A DNA stretch of 64,000 nucleotides from Chryseobacterium sp. OSA05B (GTDB lineage: Bacteria > Bacteroidota > Bacteroidia > Flavobacteriales > Weeksellaceae), in contig NZ_JAHXYH010000001.1 in the NCBI RefSeq assembly GCF_019970065.1, positions 1,550,001 to 1,614,000 on the forward strand, read 5' to 3'. The translations under genes were made by a program, and so were the position numbers. This document shows, piece after piece, positions 53,013-59,349 of this stretch (positions are counted from its first letter, which is position 1; each line of letters begins with the position of its first letter). The notes under the pieces were generated by a model. The model ran no database searches. It saw only the letters and a program-made list of their open reading frames with translations, and had not been told where the DNA came from.

Positions 53013-53018
53013 TAAATA

Positions 53019-54179
53019 TTAATAGGTATCAAAAATATGTTTTAAAATAGCTTTATCATCATCGGTTAATGGCACTTTCCTTCTCGCCATAGCTCTTTCC
53101 GCGACTTCATAAGCTTTATCCAGTTTAAATCTTTCATCATCTTTACATCCACCCCATGAAAAGTTCTCCACAAGATTGGGTGGAAAACCCGGTTTAAATA
53201 TATTGGACGCAACTCCAATGACCGTTCCTGTATTTAATTGAGTATTAATCGCTGTTTTTGAATGATCTCCCATAATCAACCCCGCAAACTGAAGTCCTGT
53301 ATCTTCAAAAGCTTTTGTTCTGTAATTCCAAAGCTTTACTTGGCTATAGTTATTTTTAAGATTGGAAGAATTCGTATCCGCCCCGAAATTACACCATTCA
53401 CCTATCACAGAATTTCCTACAAAACCTTCATGCCCTTTACTTGAGTAGCCGAAGATAATAATGTTGTTCACCTCTCCTCCTACTTTACAATGTGGCCCCA
53501 CAGTCGTTGCTCCGTAAATTTTGGAACCTAAATTAAATTTGGAATCATCTCCCAATGATATAGGTCCCCGAAGATTGCAGCCTTCCATCACCTCAGCATT
53601 TTTCCCGATATAAATTTTTCCGGTTTTTGTATTGATGGTAGAAAATTCTATCTGCGCTCCTTCTTCAATAAACAGGTCTTTTTTATCTCCTAAAAAACCA
53701 TTGGTAGAAGACAGTTCCTGAGAAGTTCTTCCCTCAGTAATCAGGTTGAAATCAAAGTCGATTGCAATATGATTGTAAGTAAATAGGTCAGCCGGTTTTT
53801 TAAAGAAGGTTAGTTTCTCTTTAATATCCGTCATCTTTTCAATCTGATTCAGGGAAAAACCTTTCATATTAATCCTAGCAGCTACCAGTTCATCTTCATA
53901 AACCAAAGCTTCACCCTGCTTAAGATCTTTAATCTGCTGAATGACAGTTTCAGTCGGCAGGAAATTAGTGACTAAGAAAAGACTTTCTTTGTCCTCGGGA
54001 TTTTTAAATTTATTCTGAAGGTAATTTTCGGTAAAATAAGAAACTTCGGTATTTCCCAGAATCTTTTGCCATCGCTCAGAGAAAGTAAGGATTCCGCATC
54101 GCATGGCGGCAACAGGACGGGTAAAGGTAAGCGGAAGAAAATCTTCCCAATACTGGGCATCTGAAAATACTAATTGCAT
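53019..54179 (-). CDS. GlmU-like putative sugar nucleotidyltransferase
   Basis: 386 aa. Bacteroidota-type GlmU-like protein. The N-terminal part (about 1-170) resembles a nucleotidyltransferase: LPLTFTRPVAAMRCGILTFS has the Arg-containing stretch in a pseudo-GxG position. The C-terminal part from about 180 is a left-handed beta-helix of hexapeptide-type repeats (IEEGAQIEFSTINT, IYIGKNAEVMEGCNLRG, NIIIFGYSSKGHEGFVG, NSVIGEWCNFGADTNSS, NTGTVIGVASNIF). Likely makes or modifies a nucleotide sugar for envelope polysaccharide; the exact reaction is not established. It is monocistronic. Confidence 0.8.
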   Translation of the reverse strand: MQLVFSDAQYWEDFLPLTFTRPVAAMRCGILTFSERWQKILGNTEVSYFTENYLQNKFKNPEDKESLFLVTNFLPTETVIQQIKDLKQGEALVYEDELVAARINMKGFSLNQIEKMTDIKEKLTFFKKPADLFTYNHIAIDFDFNLITEGRTSQELSSTNGFLGDKKDLFIEEGAQIEFSTINTKTGKIYIGKNAEVMEGCNLRGPISLGDDSKFNLGSKIYGATTVGPHCKVGGEVNNIIIFGYSSKGHEGFVGNSVIGEWCNFGADTNSSNLKNNYSQVKLWNYRTKAFEDTGLQFAGLIMGDHSKTAINTQLNTGTVIGVASNIFKPGFPPNLVENFSWGGCKDDERFKLDKAYEVAERAMARRKVPLTDDDKAILKHIFDTY

Positions 54180-54183
54180 TATT

Positions 54184-54465
54184 TTAGAAGTTAGAGATTA
54201 GAAGTTAGAGATTAGAGGCTGGAGATGCAAATATTCTGCTTCACAAATCATTTACAGCATCTGATTTCTGCTCAGAACAAAAATACGAAAATAGCGGGAA
54301 TGGAGAAATTAGATATTAGAAGTTAGAAGTTAGAGATTAGTTTATGAAAGCCTTGGTAAGAATATGTGTCTTTCTGTTTGGAAAGAATATAATTTCAATT
54401 TATAGAAATAAAGTACAGAATACTGCTTAAAACTAACTTCTAACTTCTAATCTCTAACTTCTATT
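54184..54465. repeat. Inverted heptamer-repeat element (TTAGARR type)
   Basis: The left arm (54184-54225) has units TTAGAAG, TTAGAGA, TTAGAAG, TTAGAGA, TTAGAGG, CTGGAGA. A second direct run in the middle (54308-54342) has ATTAGAT, ATTAGAA, GTTAGAA, GTTAGAG, ATTAGTT. The right arm (54431-54465) has AACTAAC, TTCTAAC, TTCTAAT, CTCTAAC, TTCTATT, the complement. Bases 54185-54209 are perfectly complementary to 54439-54463 (25 bp). Confidence 0.85.
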
Positions 54466-54468
54466 AAC

Positions 54469-54499
54469 AAAAAAAGTCTCCCAATAGATTGGAAGACTT
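54469..54499 (-). terminator. Terminator of rpmE
   Basis: 12-bp stem with one mismatch (54474-54485 with 54488-54499) and an A run on its left; it follows the gene ending at 54522. Confidence 0.75.
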
Positions 54500-54521
54500 C
54501 AGTATGTGTGATAACAAAAAA

Positions 54522-54773
54522 TTACTTAGCGAATTTTTTGTATTTGTTCATAAACTTATCAACTCTACCTGCAGTGTCAACTAACTTCACTTTACCAGTG
54601 TAGAAAGGGTGAGAAGTTGAAGAGATTTCCATTTTGATCAATGGGTACTCTTGTCCTTCGAATTCGATAGTATCTTTTGTTTCTGCAGTAGACTTACAAA
54701 GAAACACGTCGTCGTTACTCATATCTTTGAAAACAACAAGTCTATAATTTTCTGGGTGGATTCCTTTTTTCAT
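54522..54773 (-). CDS. rpmE: 50S ribosomal protein L31, type B
   Basis: 83 aa. Part of the large subunit bridge to the small subunit. Seen: [30 protein letters not shown] and [17 protein letters not shown]. It lacks the CxxC zinc motif of L31 type A, so it is the zinc-independent form that in other bacteria can replace type A when zinc is low. Driven by a canonical promoter (TTG, 19 nt, TATTTTTG). Confidence 0.95.
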   Translation of the reverse strand: MKKGIHPENYRLVVFKDMSNDDVFLCKSTAETKDTIEFEGQEYPLIKMEISSTSHPFYTGKVKLVDTAGRVDKFMNKYKKFAK

Positions 54774-54843
54774 AATACAATTTTTAAAAAATTAAAGTTT
54801 GCTTTCGAAATAGTAATGGTATTTCTCTGCTAATTTTAGGCTG

Positions 54844-54873
54844 CAAAAATACAACATTTTTTTAAATATCCAA
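54844..54873 (-). promoter_or_regulatory. Canonical Bacteroidota promoter of rpmE
   Basis: On the minus strand, TTG (54871-54873) and TATTTTTG (54844-54851) are separated by 19 nt, the Bacteroidota consensus. It lies about 70 nt before the rpmE ATG. Confidence 0.7.
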
Positions 54874-54922
54874 ATACTCCATCCAATTTTTTTTATTGAT
54901 AAGAAATTCAAAGTATTTTCGT

Positions 54923-54930
54923 TAAATTTG
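54923..54930 (+). promoter_or_regulatory. Putative -7 box of the lipoprotein-MazG-aroA stretch
   Basis: TAAATTTG lies 23 nt before the ATG at 54954. A TTG occurs at 54896-54898, with a longer-than-usual gap. Confidence 0.45.
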
Positions 54931-54953
54931 GAATCTATTAAACTTTAATTTCG

Positions 54954-56363
54954 ATGAAATTCAAACTATTACTGGCTTTTTCTTTCTGGATGCTTCTTGT
55001 AGCGGTATCATGTAATAAAGACGAGATTACCTTTGATGCGCCCTCGCAGCAGCTCCGTTTTTCAAAGGACACGGTATTCTGTGATACGGTTTATCATCAG
55101 GTCCGTTCTGAGACGTATTTAGTAAAGGTATATAATAATGAAGACAAGGATGTTCTTATCCCAAGAATCAATCTGGAAAAAGGAAGTGCATCATTATACA
55201 GAATCAATGTAGACGGAAAACCAGGCTATGATTTTAAAGATGTGCCTTTAAGAAAGAAAGACAGTATGTATATTTTCGTTGAGATTGCTCCTCAGGCAAC
55301 CGGCCCTGAAGCTATTGCTGAAGACAAAATTCTATTCAGCAGCGGTGCAGGACAACAGCATGTTACTTTATTCTCAGTGGTACAGGATGCGGAATTCTTC
55401 ATTCAAACCCCTACCAATCCTAACCAGATTGCTACCCATACCGTCTGGAACAAAAATAAAGCGAAGATTATTTATGGGGACCTTACCATCAATCCTAATA
55501 TAACACTGGATATCCAGCCGGGAACCAAAGTGTATTTCCACACCAACAGCGGGATGAAAGTTTCCACAGGTGCTACTTTAAATATTAACGGAGCACTGAA
55601 TGATGAAGTCATTCTCCGTGGAGACCGAAACGACCTGGATCATGATACACTTCCTAAAAACTGGAACTCCATCCGCATGGAAGCCAATTCTAATCTTAAT
55701 ATGAATTTTGCCAGACTTTTCGGAGGAACCAGAGGACTAGACATGAAACAGAACACTGCCAATATCAGCAATTCATTCATCCATACTTTCTTTGAATACG
55801 GTATTTATGCTGTTGGCTCAACAGTTACTGCTAAAAACTTAGTCATGAATAACTGTGGCGAGTCTTGCATCGGGATCTTCAGAGGAGGAAATCACAGCTA
55901 TACACACGCTACCATTGCCAATTATTCCAAAACAATGGGATCATTCAACAGGAACGGAATTACGGCTGCCAATGAATGGAAGAATGCTGCAGGAACTACA
56001 GAACAGGGAGCTCTTCAGCGTCTTGATATTAAGAACAGCATCGTGTACTCAGACAGGGATAACTCTGTGAATTTTGAACAGACTCCGGGTCAGCAGTTTG
56101 AATTCCTGATCCAGAACTCTTTAATCAAATATTCAGGTGTACCTGAGGCAGGATTTAATTTTGACACCAGTCCTAATGTCATCCAGAGCATCAAGAATCA
56201 GGAACCCCAATTCCTTAACTATTTTGCAGCGAAGTTGAACTTAAGAGTAAAAACCACATCTCCGGCAAGAGGAAAAGGAAACTTAACTGTAGCAGGAACT
56301 GTCCCTCTTGACATTGTGAATGTATCAAGAACTACTAACCCTACACTAGGCGCTTATCAATAA
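54954..56363 (+). CDS. Lipoprotein with right-handed beta-helix-like domain
   Basis: 469 aa. Signal sequence with a lipobox ending AVSC at about residues 17-20. After an N-terminal beta domain (about 25-145; FCDTVYHQVRSETYLVKVYN), the segment about 165-430 looks like a parallel beta-helix (GDLTINPNITLDIQPGTKVY, ASTGATLNINGALNDEVILR-like runs, ISNSFIHTFFEYGIYAVGST). Predicted surface or periplasmic lipoprotein; no enzyme motif recognised. Its TAA overlaps the ATG of the next gene by one base (TAATG), so the MazG-like protein is translationally coupled to it. Confidence 0.7.
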   Translation: MKFKLLLAFSFWMLLVAVSCNKDEITFDAPSQQLRFSKDTVFCDTVYHQVRSETYLVKVYNNEDKDVLIPRINLEKGSASLYRINVDGKPGYDFKDVPLRKKDSMYIFVEIAPQATGPEAIAEDKILFSSGAGQQHVTLFSVVQDAEFFIQTPTNPNQIATHTVWNKNKAKIIYGDLTINPNITLDIQPGTKVYFHTNSGMKVSTGATLNINGALNDEVILRGDRNDLDHDTLPKNWNSIRMEANSNLNMNFARLFGGTRGLDMKQNTANISNSFIHTFFEYGIYAVGSTVTAKNLVMNNCGESCIGIFRGGNHSYTHATIANYSKTMGSFNRNGITAANEWKNAAGTTEQGALQRLDIKNSIVYSDRDNSVNFEQTPGQQFEFLIQNSLIKYSGVPEAGFNFDTSPNVIQSIKNQEPQFLNYFAAKLNLRVKTTSPARGKGNLTVAGTVPLDIVNVSRTTNPTLGAYQ

Positions 56364-56689
56364 TGGAAATCACACAACTGCAGCAGCAGGTAGACGAATG
56401 GATCAAAACCATAGGCGTTCGCTATTTTAATGAACTGACCAATATGGCCATGCTGACCGAAGAAGTCGGCGAAGTAGCCAGAATCATAGCCAGACGATAT
56501 GGCGAACAGAGCGAAAAAGAAAGCGATAAAAGCAAGGACCTTGGTGAAGAGCTGGCAGATGTACTGTTTGTAACATTATGTCTCGCCAACCAGACCGGAG
56601 TGAATCTGCAGGAAGCTTTCGACAAAAAAATGAAGATCAAAACTGACCGCGACAAAGATCGGCATCAGAATAATGAAAAGTTAAAATAA
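56363..56689 (+). CDS. MazG-like nucleotide pyrophosphohydrolase
   Basis: 108 aa. Single-domain all-alpha NTP pyrophosphatase with the metal-binding pattern EEVGEVARIIARRYGE (ExxE) and ELADVLFVTLCLAN (ELADxLxxxxxLA, second acidic pair). These are the two Mg-binding motifs of the MazG/dUTPase-like family. Likely hydrolyses a (d)NTP to the monophosphate and PPi; the preferred nucleotide is unknown. It is coupled to the preceding lipoprotein gene by TAATG. Confidence 0.88.
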   Translation: MEITQLQQQVDEWIKTIGVRYFNELTNMAMLTEEVGEVARIIARRYGEQSEKESDKSKDLGEELADVLFVTLCLANQTGVNLQEAFDKKMKIKTDRDKDRHQNNEKLK

Positions 56690-56771
56690 GATACTAGATA
56701 TCAGATTTCAGATAATAGACTAATGATAGGTCCGATATCTGAAATCTGTCATCTGATGTCTCTAATTTGAA
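56689..56771. repeat. Inverted heptamer-repeat element (AGATNNN type) before aroA
   Basis: The left arm (56689-56723) has AGATACT, AGATATC, AGATTTC, AGATAAT, AGACTAA. The right arm (56737-56771) has ATCTGAA, ATCTGTC, ATCTGAT, GTCTCTA, ATTTGAA, the complement. CAGATTTCAGATA (56702-56714) pairs perfectly with 56736-56748. The element ends 6 nt before the aroA ATG and begins at the MazG stop. Confidence 0.8.
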
Positions 56772-56777
56772 GAAACA

Positions 56778-58001
56778 ATGAAGTTAGAAAAATCAAAATT
56801 ATCAGCAGATAAAACAGTTCAGATCAGCGGTTCGAAAAGTATTTCGAATCGTTTGTTGATTTTGGAAAGTTTATTTAAAAATATACAGATCGGGAATTTA
56901 TCCAATTCTCAGGATACGCAGCTGCTGAAAAAAGCACTGTCTGAAAATACGGAAACCGTGGATATCCACCACGCAGGAACCGCCATGCGTTTTCTGGCTT
57001 CCTATTATTCAATCTTTGAAGGAAAGACAACCATTCTTACCGGATCCAAAAGGATGAAGGAAAGACCGATCAAAAATCTGGTAAGTGCCCTGAAAGACTT
57101 AGGTGCCGACATCGAGTATTTGGAGAATGAAGGTTTTCCGCCTTTAAAAATCACAGGAAAAAAGATCACCCAAAAGCAGGTGAATGTTCCTGCTAATATA
57201 TCCAGCCAGTTCATCACTTCCCTCCTTCTGATTGCCGGGAAACTGGAAAACGGACTGGAAATTAATCTGGTCGGGGAAGTCACTTCCAGATCATACATCG
57301 AAATGACACTGGACATTCTGACCAAATTCGGCATCAAAAACAGCTTTGAAGGAAATACCATTAAAGTAGAACCTTTCATCGCGAACAGTGAATGGTCAAC
57401 AGTAAATTATGAAGTGGAAAGTGACTGGAGTTCGGCTTCGTACTTCTACTCGATCTGTGCGCTGGGAAGAGAAACCATCCACCTGAAAAGTTTTTATAAA
57501 GCATCTACCCAGGGAGATTCTGCCATTGCGAAAATCTATGAAGACTTTTTCGGAATTAAAACGATATTCACAGAAGATGAACATAAGCTTACGTTGATCC
57601 CGGAGCCGGATTTCTCTTTCTCTGAAAAAATTGTTCTGGATATGAACAACTGTCCGGATATTGCCCAAACACTTTGTGTAACGGCCGCAGCTTTAAAGAT
57701 TCCGTTCGAAATTTCCGGACTGGGAACTTTAAGAGTAAAAGAAACCGACAGGCTTCAGGCTTTATATAATGAACTGAAAAAATTGGGAACTGAAACAGAA
57801 ATCACGGACCTTACTATTAAATCAATACATTTTGGAGAACCGGAAGACAACATTTCCATCAAAACGTATCAGGATCATAGAATGGCGATGAGCTTTGCTC
57901 CGTTCTGTCTTATTAAAGAAATCAATATTGAAGAAGAAGATGTTGTGGAGAAATCTTACCCGATGTTCTGGAATGATCTTGATGATGTGATGATTCGATA
58001 A
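56778..58001 (+). CDS. aroA: 3-phosphoshikimate 1-carboxyvinyltransferase (EPSP synthase)
   Basis: 407 aa. Transfers enolpyruvyl from PEP to shikimate-3-phosphate, the sixth step of the shikimate pathway. Seen: SGSKSISNRLLIL (conserved Lys/Ser/Arg for S3P), HHAGTAMRFLASY (the NAGTAMRP-like PEP loop), ITSLLLIAG, DMNNCPDIAQTLCVTAAAL (acidic residue and catalytic region), RVKETDRLQAL and TYQDHRMAMSFA. The domain is slightly short but complete. The leader contains a heptamer hairpin, which could affect expression. Confidence 0.96.
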   Translation: MKLEKSKLSADKTVQISGSKSISNRLLILESLFKNIQIGNLSNSQDTQLLKKALSENTETVDIHHAGTAMRFLASYYSIFEGKTTILTGSKRMKERPIKNLVSALKDLGADIEYLENEGFPPLKITGKKITQKQVNVPANISSQFITSLLLIAGKLENGLEINLVGEVTSRSYIEMTLDILTKFGIKNSFEGNTIKVEPFIANSEWSTVNYEVESDWSSASYFYSICALGRETIHLKSFYKASTQGDSAIAKIYEDFFGIKTIFTEDEHKLTLIPEPDFSFSEKIVLDMNNCPDIAQTLCVTAAALKIPFEISGLGTLRVKETDRLQALYNELKKLGTETEITDLTIKSIHFGEPEDNISIKTYQDHRMAMSFAPFCLIKEINIEEEDVVEKSYPMFWNDLDDVMIR

Positions 58002-58047
58002 TGGGGTGATGTGACGATTGGGTGATGTGTTGATATGATGATGGGGT
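58000..58047. repeat. Degenerate tandem octamer repeat after aroA
   Basis: Six 8-nt units: AATGGGGT, GATGTGAC, GATTGGGT, GATGTGTT, GATATGAT, GATGGGGT. The first overlaps the last bases of aroA. No inverted partner arm is seen. Confidence 0.75.
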
Positions 58048-58070
58048 AATTTAAAAAATATGATGATCTT

Positions 58071-58556
58071 ATGAGAATTTTTTTTCTGCTTTTTGCTGTA
58101 ATGATTCCGATGGTGTTTTCGGCGCAATATCTTTTACCTAATGAGGAAACTATTTTCTCATTCGATACCAAAAACGGAAAGAAAATGGCTTTGGTGAAAG
58201 ATAACAATAACGGTTATATTCAGTATAGATTCGGAAGTAAAGATCTTGTAGAGATGGAATTCCCAACCACCAGAACAAAAGAAAGCTGGAAGCAATTTAC
58301 CTACAATTCTTACCACAGAGGCGGCGGAAAACAGAATGCGGGTATGGATCTCAATTATCTGACCTTTACCAATAATAACTACAAATATGTATTGTTCAGA
58401 ACGTACTATGCAGAAGATGAATCACTATCTACCGGCATTACGGTAACTGACAGCAAAGGCAAGGAAACTAATATTACAGGAATTTACAAATCCATTAAAG
58501 GCTGCATGTGCAATCTGGACGACACAGAGGTGAAGAAAGAAGATTTTGGATTATAA
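58071..58556 (+). CDS. Secreted protein of unknown function
   Basis: 161 aa. Signal peptide about 1-18 (ends FSA). The mature part is strand-rich with repeated Tyr/Asn/Lys (NNGYIQYRFGSKDLVEMEFP, NYKYVLFRTYYAEDES, SKGKETNITGIYKS). Two Cys close to the C-terminus (GCMCN) might bind a metal or form a disulfide. No family recognised. The next gene overlaps or nearly overlaps its end, suggesting an operon with another secreted protein. Confidence 0.65.
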   Translation: MRIFFLLFAVMIPMVFSAQYLLPNEETIFSFDTKNGKKMALVKDNNNGYIQYRFGSKDLVEMEFPTTRTKESWKQFTYNSYHRGGGKQNAGMDLNYLTFTNNNYKYVLFRTYYAEDESLSTGITVTDSKGKETNITGIYKSIKGCMCNLDDTEVKKEDFGL

Positions 58557-58572
58557 TTTTAATATGACTCCA

Positions 58573-59247
58573 ATGAAAAAGCTCTTTTGTCTCGCCGTTT
58601 CACTGTTAATCGCGGGTCTGCATGCCCAAAACCTGAAAGATTTCTCTGTTCCGAAAGGCTATCAAAAAATTGCCGAAGTGAAAGGAGATCTGGATAAAGA
58701 CGGAAAAGACGAAACGGTAATAATTTTTAATACAGATAAAAAAGTCAATCTGGATGAGCGCGATGATTTTCTGAGATCATTCTATATCTTAAAAGACATA
58801 GACGGCCAACTGAAAATATGGAAGGAGAACAACTCAGTTCTTTTTTCCAGCGGAATGGGATTTTATCCGGAAGAAAATGCACCTCCTGAAATATCCATCA
58901 AAAATAACAGCCTTTCTATTACCCAAATATTCAATACAAATTCAAGACATACGCAGACTTATACACATACCTTCAGATTTCAGAACGGTGATTTTTACCT
59001 TATCGGTTCTCACGACAGATTTGAAGACACCTGTGATTTCAACTATCTGAACGAGATCAATTTCTCAACAGGAAAAGTGATTATTGATGAAGAACATGGT
59101 TCCTGCGATGAGGACGAAAAAGTGATCCCAAAAGATATTCACAAAGAACTGATCCATCCTTTTAAGACGCTGATCAAAATGAACAATTTCAGGATTGGGG
59201 AAAACAAATTTAAAATCCCGGGTTTAAAAAAGGAAATTTACTATTGA
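58573..59247 (+). CDS. Secreted VCBS/FG-GAP-like protein of unknown function
   Basis: 224 aa from the ATG at 58573, which gives MKKLFCLAVSLLIAGLHAQ, a signal peptide; the ATG at 58564 and an in-frame TTG at 58546 are alternatives. The mature part starts with GDLDKDGKDETVIIFN, an Asp-rich loop like the Ca-binding turn of VCBS/FG-GAP repeats, and continues with an EF-hand-like or beta repeat pattern. No enzyme motif recognised. It follows the gene at 58071 by 16 nt and ends at a terminator. Confidence 0.65.
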   Translation: MKKLFCLAVSLLIAGLHAQNLKDFSVPKGYQKIAEVKGDLDKDGKDETVIIFNTDKKVNLDERDDFLRSFYILKDIDGQLKIWKENNSVLFSSGMGFYPEENAPPEISIKNNSLSITQIFNTNSRHTQTYTHTFRFQNGDFYLIGSHDRFEDTCDFNYLNEINFSTGKVIIDEEHGSCDEDEKVIPKDIHKELIHPFKTLIKMNNFRIGENKFKIPGLKKEIYY

Positions 59248-59260
59248 TTATCAACAATAT

Positions 59261-59298
59261 AAATGAGCAGAATGAAAATCCTGCTCATTTCTTTTTTA
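59261..59298 (+). terminator. Terminator of the two secreted-protein genes
   Basis: 10-bp stem AAATGAGCAG/CTGCTCATTT (59261-59270 with 59281-59290), 10-nt loop, then T-rich sequence. It lies 13 nt after the stop. Confidence 0.85.
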
Positions 59299-59300
59299 CG

Positions 59301-59333
59301 TTGCCCACATACTTATCCACAGAGTTATCCACA
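59301..59333. promoter_or_regulatory. Three DnaA-box-like 9-mers at 12-nt spacing
   Basis: TTGCCCACA (59301-59309), TTATCCACA (59313-59321) and TTATCCACA (59325-59333). The last two equal the DnaA-box consensus; starts are exactly 12 nt apart. They lie between convergent genes and next to the terminator. Possible DnaA-binding site, of unknown role. Confidence 0.6.
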
Positions 59334-59349
59334 ATTTATGAATAACTTT

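Larger units (their letters stand above)
52396..53018. other. 623-nt gene-poor region between the sigma operon and the GlmU-like gene
   Basis: An 85-codon open frame exists (52570-52827), but it has no signal or motif and consists largely of an imperfect inverted repeat: CAATCATCTG at 52679-52688 and CAGATGATTG at 52771-52780, with further partial complementarity inward. I regard it as non-coding. The region also holds the GlmU-like gene's terminator at its right end. Promoters of the sigma operon must lie here but none is clear. Confidence 0.6.
54180..54521. other. 342-nt gene-free region between the GlmU-like gene and rpmE
   Basis: Most of it is the inverted heptamer element (54184-54465) plus the rpmE terminator. 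The two genes are on the same strand (rpmE upstream, GlmU-like downstream), so this element would be transcribed only by read-through past the terminator or by an unseen promoter. Confidence 0.6.

Noticed and set aside
21814..56771. Heptamer elements as CRISPR arrays
   Set aside because: Units are 7 nt, contiguous and degenerate, with no spacers, and no cas genes are present.
59301..59333. Calling oriC outright
   Set aside because: Three phased boxes are suggestive, but skew data and other oriC features are not available in this window.
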